The position numbers and the translations under genes were made by a program. From positions 1-55,644 of the forward strand of contig JAUICH010000034.1 of NCBI GenBank assembly GCA_030427505.1: 55,644 bases of DNA, given 5' to 3'. This stretch comes from Verrucomicrobiia bacterium. GTDB lineage: Bacteria; Verrucomicrobiota; Verrucomicrobiia; Verrucomicrobiales; DEV007. The notes beneath the pieces were generated by a model that saw only the letters and a program-made list of their open reading frames with translations, did no database searches and was not told the DNA's origin. Below are positions 1-7,680 of the stretch, one piece after another. Numbering within the stretch: position 1 is the stretch's first letter; the number at the start of each line of letters is the position of its first letter.

Positions 1-833
1 AGGAACACCGAACCGCCCTGGTTCAGGACGCCCGTGGCCCGGATGGAGCCGCTGTTGTTGATCGCCAGGGCATACATGTTGCCGTGGGCTTTCAGTTCCA
101 CCGCGGCGCCGGAAATGATGCCGCTGTTGTCCACCCCGATGCCCACTCCCCCGGCTCCGCCGGTGGGCCGCACGAAGACGCGTTCCCCATTGGCGTCCGG
201 TGCCGCTGAAATCAGCACTTCCTGGCCCGCGGCCAGGCCCACCAGCCCGTTGGCCGCGGTGATGGAACCGGAATTCGTCACAGTCTTACCGACCAGAAAC
301 ACATCGCCCCCCACGGCGTTGATCCGTCCAAAGTTCTGCACCCCGGCCTCCGTGACGCCGCTGAACAACAGGTCCCCACCCGCCAGGAAGTTCGCGTCCG
401 AAATGTTGAGGGTGGAGGCGACGAAGCCATTGACATCCACCGAGCCGCCCGGCCCCACCACGATGCCGTTCGGGTTGATGAGGAAAAGGTTTCCGTTGGC
501 CTGCAAGGCGCCGTGGATGGCGCTGGGATTGCCGGTCACCACGCGGTTCAACGCGGCGGAATTGGCGCCCGGCTGCAGGAACTGGGTCAACTCTCCGGGA
601 GCGATGGAGAAGCTCTCCCAGTTGATGATGGCCTTATCCGAATGCTGCAAAATGGAGAGGTGGCCGTCGAGCCCTTCACCTATCTCCGCCAGGCCATTGA
701 CCACCACACCACCGGCGGGATTGGCTACGGTTGAGAGAGAGGGTAGGAAGACCAGGCTCGGCAGGAGGACACAAAGGGCCAGATGCTGCGTCAGCGGTTC
801 CTTGCGAATCAAGGAAAGCAAAGATTTTTTCAC
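1..833 (-). CDS. Two-partner-secretion exoprotein, N-terminal part (filamentous haemagglutinin-type), runs off window
   Basis: Reading the minus strand from a GTG at 833 gives an uninterrupted frame that leaves the window at its left edge (277 codons visible). It begins with Lys-Lys and a hydrophobic stretch (about residues 15-38), consistent with a signal peptide. The TPS/haemagglutination-activity domain follows. Visible hallmarks are an INWESF segment, a FLQP segment, the NPNGI motif near residue 117 and many short Asn/Gly-rich beta-helix-like repeats (NSGSI, NSGII). Family knowledge: such TpsA proteins are exported by an outer-membrane TpsB partner, and no TpsB is in the window. The C-terminal repeats and any effector domain lie outside. 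No good Shine-Dalgarno site precedes the GTG, so the exact start is uncertain; the family call is firm. Confidence 0.85.
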   Translation of the reverse strand, partial: MKKSLLSLIRKEPLTQHLALCVLLPSLVFLPSLSTVANPAGGVVVNGLAEIGEGLDGHLSILQHSDKAIINWESFSIAPGELTQFLQPGANSAALNRVVTGNPSAIHGALQANGNLFLINPNGIVVGPGGSVDVNGFVASTLNISDANFLAGGDLLFSGVTEAGVQNFGRINAVGGDVFLVGKTVTNSGSITAANGLVGLAAGQEVLISAAPDANGERVFVRPTGGAGGVGIGVDNSGIISGAAVELKAHGNMYALAINNSGSIRATGVLNQGGSVF

Positions 834-972
834 AATCGTCGGGGGTTGGGGTTTCCTATGGCGTCACACCATGCTCACCAAGGGTCCCAAATCCGACGGG
901 ACAGGGATGGGTTCGGTGAGCGGGGGTTGGGCCTATCGTGGGGTATAGGTCCGTAGCCGAAACGCAAAACCG

Positions 973-1043
973 TTTCTATACGAACGATTTGGATAGAAAT
1001 AATTATAGAACGAACCGTCAAGACAAAAAAGTTCGTATCGAAA
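973..1043. promoter_or_regulatory. AT-rich inverted repeat upstream of the exoprotein gene
   Basis: TTTCTATACGAAC at 973-985 is matched by GTTCGTATCGAAA at 1031-1043, whose reverse complement is TTTCGATACGAAC: 12 of 13 positions agree. A further partial copy, TAGAACGAAC, lies at 1006-1015. The block is distinctly AT-rich in a GC-rich neighbourhood and lies 140-210 bp upstream of the exoprotein start. It looks like an operator or upstream promoter region; no regulator can be named. Confidence 0.45.
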
Positions 1044-1277
1044 CCAATTCCTCCGCCTGACAAGTCCGCAAACGCGCCAGATTCCCCAGAACTTGGGGAA
1101 AAACCGGCCCAGAAAAATTTTTTCCGGTTTTTTGATCTTTCTGGCTCAACCGGGCATCTCCACGCAGTCCTGTTTCCCAAAAATCGGGCAGAAAACCGCT
1201 TGGACCCGCACCTTTCACCCCCCTCGATTGTTCGAGAACAGATTCATTTTTCCGGGTCGTCAGCCCCTGCTGATCTC

Positions 1278-1325
1278 TCAGGGCTGAATGCCCTGACGCA
1301 CAAAACCCAGGGATTCATCCCTGGG
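1278..1325. repeat. Two tandem perfect hairpins (REP-like intergenic unit)
   Basis: CAGGGC/GCCCTG (1279-1284 and 1290-1295, loop TGAAT) is followed 10 bp later by CCCAGGGA/TCCCTGGG (1306-1313 and 1318-1325, loop TTCA). The pair sits in the 558-bp gap between the divergent-looking ends of the exoprotein and lipoprotein genes (834-1391). Apart from these hairpins and the inverted repeat at 973-1043, no gene is seen in that gap. Neither hairpin has a U tract, so a dispersed palindromic repeat is as likely as a terminator for the minus gene ending at 1392. Confidence 0.5.
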
Positions 1326-1391
1326 AAACGTGCCCCAAAAATTGCGGGCCGAAAGTCCGCTAGCGAGCCTCCCCTGGCTCGAGGACCTCTC

Positions 1392-2063
1392 TCAGCTATC
1401 CTTCCGGCTCTTCACAAACTCCGCCCGTGACTTCGGACGGTCTGAAGAGGATTTGCTGGAAGAAGAGGAAGACTTCTTCTTGGACGAAGAGGAGCCGCTG
1501 CTGCTACTGCTACTGCTCTTCTTTGACTTGGAGGATGAAGAGGAAGAACTCCGCCGATAGGTGTCACCCTCTTCGTTCTTCAGCGTGAGCTTATTCAGGT
1601 CGTAGCCCCTCTCCCGGTACCAGTCCGGCGAATGGTAGCCGGTGGGCTTTGTCTGAGAAGACCGGACGCTTCCGGAAGAAATCCGGTAATCGTTGTCGCT
1701 GCGCTTGTTACGGTCGTCGCGGCTGCTGGAAGAGTAATTCCGGTCATGGTCGTGATCGTGATCGTCATGCCGGCCGTGACCGTAGCGCGAATAATAGCTG
1801 GAGCTGCTCCGGTTGCAGCGGCAGGGATTGTACCCGCAACGGCTGCAGACTGAATTCGACCGGTAGTACGAGGAGCCGTAGCTGCGAGGATAATAAGGCG
1901 ACGAATAACCCGAGTACCGGGACACCGTGCTGCCGTAGACCGGCGCCGCGCCATAGCTGGGATAACCTCCGTAGCTGTAATAACCCTCGTCGTAATAGAC
2001 GCATGAAACGCCACAAAGAGCCACGGCAGCCACCGCCAAACTGAGAAATCTGGATCCGTTCAC
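1392..2063 (-). CDS. Putative lipoprotein, low-complexity Tyr/Ser/Lys-rich
   Basis: No family is recognised. From GTG 2063 the 223-residue product starts with a short basic segment and a hydrophobic stretch ending in CGVSC, a plausible though atypical lipobox (Gly at -3). A Tyr/Gly/Ser-rich part follows (YYSYGGYPSYG-type repeats), then a CSRCGYNPCRC cysteine cluster, an Arg/Asp/His-rich stretch, a short ordinary segment containing SPDWYRERGYDLNKLTL, and a C-terminal half dominated by Ser and Lys. An alternative TTG start lies at 2132. GGAGGAG sits about 20 bases before GTG 2063, which is wider than ideal. The composition suggests an extracellular, disordered or surface-coating protein; function unknown. 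Confidence 0.6.
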   Translation of the reverse strand: MNGSRFLSLAVAAVALCGVSCVYYDEGYYSYGGYPSYGAAPVYGSTVSRYSGYSSPYYPRSYGSSYYRSNSVCSRCGYNPCRCNRSSSSYYSRYGHGRHDDHDHDHDRNYSSSSRDDRNKRSDNDYRISSGSVRSSQTKPTGYHSPDWYRERGYDLNKLTLKNEEGDTYRRSSSSSSSKSKKSSSSSSSGSSSSKKKSSSSSSKSSSDRPKSRAEFVKSRKDS

Positions 2064-2242
2064 AACCTTTAAGACGTTGCCTTTCTCCTCCCTATTCAAT
2101 GTAACGTTCAAGTAGCGTTTCCCGGTGCGCAAATGGTCTTCAACTTCACCGGGATTTCATCGCCCCTTCAGACGCTACCGCTTGCTTTTCGCTTCCATTT
2201 CGGACGATCATTTCCCGGCAAACCCCGCAACGCTCTCTACCG

Positions 2243-3727
2243 ATGTTTCCCCCCAATCCAATGCCTTTTCTTGTCCGCCCCTGTTCTTTGCAACTCATTC
2301 TATTTCTGTCACTTGCGGGACTCACTCTGCTCTGGTCCGCTCCCTCCAGCCGCGGCGCGGAAGACCGGCCCAACTTTCTCATCATTCTCGCGGACGACTG
2401 CACCTACCGGGACCTGCCCGTCTATGGCGGAGAAAACGCTAAAACGCCAAACCTGGACCGGCTGGCCTCCCAGGGAATGACCTTTGAGCGCGCCTACGTC
2501 AGTGAGGCCATGTGCCAGCCCTGCCGGGCCGAACTCTACACCGGTCAGTTCCCCCTGCGAAACGGCTGCGCCTGGAACCACTCCGCCAGCCGGCCCTCCG
2601 CCACCAGCCTGCCGCAACACCTCGCGCCGCTGGGCTATCGGACCGGGATTGCCGGCAAAGTACACGTCAAACCGGAGGAGGCCTTCCCCTTCGAACCGGT
2701 CGCGGGTTTCGACCCCAACTGTGTCCGCGACCCCACACAGCCTCACGATCTGGCCCCGGCGCGGGATTTTTTCGCGAAAGACAGCGAGCAACCTTTTTGC
2801 CTGGTGATCGCGCTGGTGGACCCCCATGTCCCTTGGGTGATGGGCGATCCGTCTGCTTATCCGCCAAAGAAAATCAAGTTGCCTCCCAACATCGCGGATA
2901 CCCCGGTTACCCGCGAAGCCTTCTCCCGCTACCTGGCGGAGATCACCTACATGGACGGCCAGGTGGGCGAAATTCTTGAAACCCTGGAAGCCAGCGGTCA
3001 AGCCAGCAACACCCTGGTCCTGTTTTCCAGCGAGCAAGGCGCGCAGTTTCCCGGCTGCAAGTGGACCAACTGGGACACCGGCCTGCACACGGCCCTCCTC
3101 GCCCGCTGGCCTGGAAAAATCGCGGAAGGGGTGCGCACGGACGCCATGGTCCAGTACGCCGACGTCCTACCCACTCTGCTGGAAGCCGCGGGCGGCGACC
3201 CCGTGCCGGAACGTTACGACGGTTCGAGTTTTCTTGCCGTGCTGACAGGCCAGACGCAGAAACACCGGGTCTATGTCTATGGCGTTCATAACAATCTGCC
3301 GGAAGGACCCGCCTATCCCATCCGGACCGTCAGCGACGGTACCTATAGATATATTCGCAACCTGAGTCCGGACGAAATCTATATAGAAAAACACCTCATG
3401 GGCTGGAAGGGAACCGGCAAGCTGAATAATCCCTACTGGGCCACCTGGATCGCGAACAGCTGGGACGATTCCCACACCTACGATCTGGTGAAACGTTACA
3501 CCCACCGTCCCGCCGAAGAACTCTACCACACGGCTGCTGACCCCTACGAACTCAACAACTTATCCAGCAATGCCGATGCCTCGGAAATCCGGGCCCGCCT
3601 CAGTGCGGAACTGGACCGGTGGCTGGAGTCTCAGGGAGATCCCGGCGCCGCCCAGGACACAAACGAAGCTCTACAAGCCGCCCGCGATGGTCAACACCTT
3701 TATGGCATCCCTGCTGTTGCTGAATGA
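2243..3727 (+). CDS. Secreted sulfatase (S1/arylsulfatase A-like)
   Basis: A formylglycine-dependent sulfate-ester hydrolase of 494 aa, a normal length for the family. An N-terminal signal peptide covers about residues 1-39 (hydrophobic FLSLAGLTLLW, cleavage near GAE). The N-terminal metal site NFLIILADD (D51, D52) and the activation motif CQPCR (C91-R95) are clear. A later segment reads DPHVPW, and an HTALLARWPGKI segment leads to the conserved C-terminal strand. Position 4 of the CxPxR motif is Cys instead of the usual Ser or Ala. No maturase or other carbohydrate enzymes lie nearby. The product is probably periplasmic or extracellular and acts on a sulfated glycan, substrate unknown. An internal ATG at 2261 is an alternative start. 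Confidence 0.9.
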   Translation: MFPPNPMPFLVRPCSLQLILFLSLAGLTLLWSAPSSRGAEDRPNFLIILADDCTYRDLPVYGGENAKTPNLDRLASQGMTFERAYVSEAMCQPCRAELYTGQFPLRNGCAWNHSASRPSATSLPQHLAPLGYRTGIAGKVHVKPEEAFPFEPVAGFDPNCVRDPTQPHDLAPARDFFAKDSEQPFCLVIALVDPHVPWVMGDPSAYPPKKIKLPPNIADTPVTREAFSRYLAEITYMDGQVGEILETLEASGQASNTLVLFSSEQGAQFPGCKWTNWDTGLHTALLARWPGKIAEGVRTDAMVQYADVLPTLLEAAGGDPVPERYDGSSFLAVLTGQTQKHRVYVYGVHNNLPEGPAYPIRTVSDGTYRYIRNLSPDEIYIEKHLMGWKGTGKLNNPYWATWIANSWDDSHTYDLVKRYTHRPAEELYHTAADPYELNNLSSNADASEIRARLSAELDRWLESQGDPGAAQDTNEALQAARDGQHLYGIPAVAE

Positions 3728-3778
3728 CGCGTCATATATAGCAAACAAATTTCCGGTTAGGCCGGCCAAACACATAAT

Positions 3779-4201
3779 ATGAACCCACCTCCAAAGTTTA
3801 AGATCAAAAACCTTATCAGCAGCTCCGAAACGAACGGCCTTTCAGCGGTATTCGAGGAACGCGACGATCCCGGGCAGGGGCCGCCCCGGCACATTCACCG
3901 GGACCAAGTGGAAATCTTCCACGTCATGGAAGGCACTTTCGAGTTCCTGGTGGGCAATCAGCTTATGGAGGTCCAGGCCGGCGGCGTGGCCGTGGTTCCT
4001 CCGGGCGCGGTTCACACCTTCCGGAACATCGGAACCGCGGAAGGCGTCCTGCATTTTGAAATTCTTCCCCCCGGCAATTGCGAAGCCTTTTTCGACACGC
4101 TGGTCAATCACCCGGATCAAGTGGGAGACTTCCCGGCGTTTTTCGACGCTCACGGCATGGATTTGGCCGGGCCTCCGCTTTCGGAAATGCCCGCCTCCTG
4201 A
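3779..4201 (+). CDS. Cupin-domain protein
   Basis: A 140-aa single cupin_2 barrel. Motif 1 is visible as PRHIHRDQVEIFHVMEGTFEF (His38, His40, Glu45 region) and motif 2 as GGVAVVPPGAVHTFRNIG with its His. These residues normally bind one metal ion. The protein has no signal peptide and should be cytosolic. It lies 51 bp after the sulfatase, on the same strand, and may be co-transcribed with it. Small stand-alone cupins act as sugar isomerases, dioxygenases or sensors, and nothing here decides between these. Confidence 0.8.
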   Translation: MNPPPKFKIKNLISSSETNGLSAVFEERDDPGQGPPRHIHRDQVEIFHVMEGTFEFLVGNQLMEVQAGGVAVVPPGAVHTFRNIGTAEGVLHFEILPPGNCEAFFDTLVNHPDQVGDFPAFFDAHGMDLAGPPLSEMPAS

Positions 4202-4259
4202 GAAGACCGGCCTTCTCAGGTAAAACAAAGCCTTCTCCGCCAGCGGGACGGAGAAGGCT
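4198..4259 (+). terminator. Tandem hairpins after the cupin gene
   Basis: CTGAGAAG/CTTCTCAG (4198-4205, 4212-4219) embraces the cupin stop codon. A second hairpin with an 11-bp stem, AGCCTTCTCCG/CGGAGAAGGCT, follows at 4229-4239 and 4249-4259. The sequence before the second stem is A-rich (TAAAACAAAG), so on the minus strand it is followed by a T-rich run. It can serve as a terminator in either direction, though less typically on the plus strand. Confidence 0.6.
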
Positions 4260-4303
4260 CGGAATAGAATGCGAAGTCGCCGGGACTCTCTTACCCGGCA
4301 AGA

Positions 4304-4522
4304 TTAGGCAGTGTGGACAAATTGGGGACGGACCGGCGCGAGAGCATTTTTGGGCTGGCCAGGCGCCGCGAACGGCATTGGGCCTACCCCCAATAGAGAG
4401 AGCGGGAACTAAGCCAGGCGAAAAATGGGCCGCGTCTCCAGGTATTCGCCGCTTTGCGGCGCTGAGTTCTCTTTCCCTTTCTTCGTTTCCGGTCCGTTCT
4501 CAAATTTGTCCACGCTGCCTAG
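4304..4522. mobile_element. MITE related to the IS5-type element at the right window end
   Basis: The ends are TTAG+GCAGTGTGGACAAATT (4304-4323) and, inverted, CTAG+GCAGCGTGGACAAATT (4522 back to 4503), differing at one internal position. The 211-bp interior has no coding capacity. It carries a CGCCGC/GCGGCG hairpin near 4447-4461 and a short ATTGGG/CCCAAT palindrome. The same terminus occurs on the IS at 55524 and as a single end at 54518, so this is probably a non-autonomous derivative mobilised by that transposase. The flanking TTAG/CTAG fits a 4-bp YTAR target duplication with one change. The right CTAG contains the stop codon of the next gene. Confidence 0.75.
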
Positions 4523-4926
4523 AAGCCGTAGGCTCTGCGCAGTTGGTTCTCGGCGGGCATGTAGGGGTAGATCTCCCCGCGAGGCCCCTGCCAGCCGCTC
4601 GGCACGCGCACCAGCGTCACTGGCGTTTGGCTGCCGTTGCTGTTCTGCACATAGACGACCTGCTGATTCGCCGCCGCCGCCGCCGCGTTGGCGTGATCGA
4701 TTTGTTCCTGTTGGCGGCCCATGACGTTGCCGACCACGCCGCCTAGAACAGCGCCGCCAATAGCGCCTTCTCCAGCGGAGAGGCCGTCAATGTTGTTGCC
4801 GGCAATGGCCCCGGCCGCCGCGCCTGAGCCGGCGCCGATGAGGGTTCCTGAAAGAGCGTCGCACCCGGTGACGGTCAAAGTCGCGGTGGCTGCCCCGACG
4901 ATAGCAAGGAGGGATAGTGATTTCAT
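4519..4926 (-). CDS. Glycine-zipper lipoprotein
   Basis: A 135-aa product from ATG 4926. It has a basic start, a hydrophobic stretch and a lipobox at TVTGC (Cys22), then a glycine-zipper region with GAGSGAAAGAIAG and GAIGGAVLGGVVGNVMG repeats typical of outer-membrane-associated or SlyB/OmpA-like zipper lipoproteins. An Ala/Gln-rich linker and a short C-terminal domain with WQGPRGEIYPYMPAENQLR follow. A TTG at 4959 preceded by GGAG would add 11 residues and spoil the signal peptide, so ATG 4926 is preferred. Its stop TAG lies in the CTAG flank of a MITE. Role in envelope integrity is inferred only. Confidence 0.75.
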   Translation of the reverse strand: MKSLSLLAIVGAATATLTVTGCDALSGTLIGAGSGAAAGAIAGNNIDGLSAGEGAIGGAVLGGVVGNVMGRQQEQIDHANAAAAAANQQVVYVQNSNGSQTPVTLVRVPSGWQGPRGEIYPYMPAENQLRRAYGF

Positions 4927-5052
4927 TGGTTGCGGTTTTCGACGCAAAACATAGTTCAACTATTCATCTCCACCAACGAATTCGCGGGTACGCAAAAAAG
5001 CTTCCGCAAGAACAGCGCCTCGCGAAAGCTTTTCCGTTTTAGAATTCTTTCC

Positions 5053-6219
5053 TTAGTGGGAGAGGCAAAATTCCTCGAACCGGTCGAGGCCTTTCTTGAT
5101 GATGTCCAGGCCCGTCGCGTAGCTGAGCCGCACGGACTGGTCGTAACCAAAGGCCGCGCCCGGAACCGCCGCCACATGGTACCGGCTGAGGAGTTTCTCC
5201 GTCAGGTTCAGCGAGGTCAGCCCCACCTGCGTGGTGTCCACCAGGAAGTAAAACGCGCCGTCCGGTTCCACCACATTCACATTGTTGATGCCCTGGAGCC
5301 GGTTCAGCATGTACTGGCGGCGAATGTCGTACTCCTCCACCATGTCCTGAACGATCTGCTGATCCCCCTTCAGCGCCGCCACGGCGCCATACTGAGCAAA
5401 GCTGGTCACGTTGGAAGTGGTATGGCTCTGAATGGTATCGATGGCATCCACGACTTTCTGCGGCGCGGCCACGTAGCCGAGACGCCAGCCAGTCATCGAA
5501 TACACCTTGCTGAACCCGTTGACCGTGATCACCAGATCTTTCAACTCGTCACTCAGGGAAGCGATGCTGACGTGCTCCTTGCCGTTGTAGATGAGCTTCT
5601 CGTAAATTTCGTCAGAGAGAATCAGGATGTCTTCCGAAGCCGCCACTTCGCCAATGGCTTCCAACTCTTCCCGGCTGTAAACGGAACCGGTCGGGTTGTT
5701 CGGCGAGTTCAGAATCAGCATTTTCGTCCGGCCGCTGATGGATTCTTCAAACTGCTCGGCGGTCAGCTTCCAACCGTTGGAGCGTTCGGTCTGGACGATG
5801 TAGGGCTGAGCGCCCACCAGCTTTACCATTTCCGGGTAGCTGGTCCAGTAGGGTGCCGGAATGATGACCTCGTCACCCGCGCCGCAGCAGGCCAGAATGG
5901 CCTCGTAACACGAGTACTTCGCGCCACAGTTGACGATGATCTGCTCCGGCGAATACTCCAGGTCGTTGTCCAGCAACAGCTTTTCCGAAATGGCTTCGCG
6001 CAGTTCCAGGATGCCTTTGTTCGCGGTGTACTTGGTATGGCCGTCACGAATGGCCTGAATGGCGGCTTCTTTTACAAACTCCGGCGTGTCCAGGTCCGGC
6101 TCCCCAGCTCCGAAACTGCAGACGTCGATTCCTTCGGCTTTCAATTTGCGAGCCTGATTGCTTACGGAAAGGGTCAGTGAAGGGGATATTTCAGCGATGT
6201 TGGGTGCGATGACGTCCAT
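5053..6219 (-). CDS. aspC: Aspartate aminotransferase, class I/II (subgroup Ib)
   Basis: PLP enzyme of 388 aa, full length. Key features are GAGEPDLDTP near residue 38, the substrate/PLP segment NSPNNPTG (171-178), LSDEIYEKLIY (201-211) with the PLP-ring Asp/Tyr, and the Schiff-base lysine K238 in NGFSKVYSMTGWRLGY. The GEPD and FSK-MTGWRLGY signatures match the Ib aspartate aminotransferases of bacteria such as Thermus and Bacillus. It interconverts aspartate and 2-oxoglutarate with oxaloacetate and glutamate in the cytosol; some relatives also use prephenate. It is transcribed alone or with the upstream NDK-like gene 36 bp away. Confidence 0.92.
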   Translation of the reverse strand: MDVIAPNIAEISPSLTLSVSNQARKLKAEGIDVCSFGAGEPDLDTPEFVKEAAIQAIRDGHTKYTANKGILELREAISEKLLLDNDLEYSPEQIIVNCGAKYSCYEAILACCGAGDEVIIPAPYWTSYPEMVKLVGAQPYIVQTERSNGWKLTAEQFEESISGRTKMLILNSPNNPTGSVYSREELEAIGEVAASEDILILSDEIYEKLIYNGKEHVSIASLSDELKDLVITVNGFSKVYSMTGWRLGYVAAPQKVVDAIDTIQSHTTSNVTSFAQYGAVAALKGDQQIVQDMVEEYDIRRQYMLNRLQGINNVNVVEPDGAFYFLVDTTQVGLTSLNLTEKLLSRYHVAAVPGAAFGYDQSVRLSYATGLDIIKKGLDRFEEFCLSH

Positions 6220-6255
6220 GGTGCTTGTTTATTTCTAGGGGAAAAATAGGGGCAA

Positions 6256-7494
6256 TCAGCCTTGTTGATTGTGAAAGAGTTTGGAGATCCGGTTGACCAG
6301 CCGCTGCTTACTACCAAAATCGCCCGAATACCAGTCCTGGATGAAAGGCGTTAAGTCGTCTTGGCCCGGGTTCAGGAGTCTGATCTCGTTGGCGGCGTTT
6401 TCCGGGGAGTCGCTGGCATGGCCGGCATTGATCATGACGCTTTCGCCAAACTCCCGCCGCACCGTGCCGATGGCGGCCCGAGACGGATCGGTACTGCCTA
6501 GCAGTTGCCGGATGCGGCTCACGGCGTCCGGCCCTTCGAACACCAGCAACAGCAGCGGAGCCGTGCCGGGGGCTTGCCGTTCGGTTTCGTTCTCCACATC
6601 GGCGGAGGTGGCGCCCGCCATGAAGCGGACCAGCTTTTCCCAGTGCTTCCGGCCCATGATGGGGCCGGCGGTTTCACCGAGTTGCTTCCGTTCTTCGTCG
6701 CTGAGTTCGGCGCCGTAGTGTTCCTCGATCAAGTCGCCCAGTTCCCGGGCGAAGGTATCTTTAAAAGACTCCCGCAGCGCGTGTAACACCGGGCCATAGA
6801 ACCGCTCGGCTTCCGCCACGCTCATGTGGTGCAACCGGCAGGCAATCAGGTTCAGCCCTGATTGCGAAAAAACGTCCAGAACCTCGCCAGGCCGCCGGTT
6901 GGGAAAACGAAAATTGTCAGGTTTGATCAGCGCCAGGGTCCGTTCCACGGGCTTGTCGATTTCCCCAGCGGATTGGGGGACATCTTCCAGCAGCCCGCCA
7001 TCGGATTCCGCGAACGCCGTCCACAGCAGCAGGTGTTCCCTGACTTCCTCCGCGGTATTTCCCACGATCAAAGCCGGTTCATAGAACAACGTATTCCCGT
7101 CCGCGTCCGTAATGTGTTCGGCAAAGCTGTCCCGCAGGGTCCGGCCGGATTGAAATTCCGCGCCGGTTTCTCCCGTCAATTTACGGATGCGGTTCACGGC
7201 GTCCGGCCCCCGGAAGACCAGCAACAGAACGCGGTGACGATTCCCCTGCTCCGGATGATTGACAAAATGGGTCCGGATGTAATCGGCCAACAGAAATCGC
7301 CACGTTTCCGGAGAGCTGGAGTGGCTGACTGCTTCCGCGAAGCCTTGGGTGAGCGCTTCGCCTGGCGCGAACATTCTGGCGGCGATACAATCCAGACCGC
7401 TCCGCGAAATCAATCGTGACAAGATGATGCCAGTGCGTGATTTGCGGACCGTGTGTGGCGTCAAGATCGCATAAGCCAGTTCTTCGTCACCCAT
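6256..7494 (-). CDS. Tandem nucleoside-diphosphate-kinase-like protein
   Basis: 412 aa, about three times a normal NDK, made of two NDK-fold units. The second (residues 185-370) keeps ALIKPD (K191), MGRKHWEK, the FEGPDAVSRIRQLLG helix, an R-EFG segment and the active-site loop NAGHASDS with the phospho-accepting His (H359). It carries an insertion between the KPD strand and the GPDAV helix. The first unit (about 5-160) has the parallel VFRGPDAVNRIRKLTG helix but AILTPHT instead of ALIKPD, and no His in the expected loop. It is therefore probably a non-catalytic partner domain. The likely reaction is transfer of phosphate from ATP to other NDPs, if the second domain is active. Confidence 0.82.
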   Translation of the reverse strand: MGDEELAYAILTPHTVRKSRTGIILSRLISRSGLDCIAARMFAPGEALTQGFAEAVSHSSSPETWRFLLADYIRTHFVNHPEQGNRHRVLLLVFRGPDAVNRIRKLTGETGAEFQSGRTLRDSFAEHITDADGNTLFYEPALIVGNTAEEVREHLLLWTAFAESDGGLLEDVPQSAGEIDKPVERTLALIKPDNFRFPNRRPGEVLDVFSQSGLNLIACRLHHMSVAEAERFYGPVLHALRESFKDTFARELGDLIEEHYGAELSDEERKQLGETAGPIMGRKHWEKLVRFMAGATSADVENETERQAPGTAPLLLLVFEGPDAVSRIRQLLGSTDPSRAAIGTVRREFGESVMINAGHASDSPENAANEIRLLNPGQDDLTPFIQDWYSGDFGSKQRLVNRISKLFHNQQG

Positions 7495-7653
7495 CAGGTT
7501 TGCCTACAACAGATTCCCGCAACGACGGGACTCTGGCGATGACCGGGCCGGCCCCCCGAGGACTGCGGTAGGTTGTGTTATCCTAAAAAACGCCCGTTTC
7601 AAGTGAAAAGGCAGTCCGCCTCCCTCACGGAAGGAGGGAGCGTCAGTCGCCAT

Positions 7654-7680
7654 CAGGGCTCGTTCTAAGGATCAGCCCTG
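7654..7680 (-). terminator. Hairpin overlapping the mlaD stop codon
   Basis: CAGGGCT (7654-7660) and AGCCCTG (7674-7680) form a 7-bp stem with a 13-base loop at the end of the mla operon. A weaker GCCTCCCT/AGGGAGC pairing lies at 7618-7641. No U tract follows, so termination is only plausible. Confidence 0.35.

Noticed and set aside
34-948. A 304-codon plus-strand frame at the left edge
   Set aside because: It is antisense to the exoprotein frame, which shows a signal peptide, the TPS domain and NPNGI; the plus-strand translation is a Pro/Ala/Ser-rich shadow with no features.
4930-6180. 416-codon plus-strand frame opposite the aminotransferase
   Set aside because: The minus strand has the PLP lysine, NNPTG and GWRLGY motifs of aspartate aminotransferase; the plus frame is His/Val-rich shadow.
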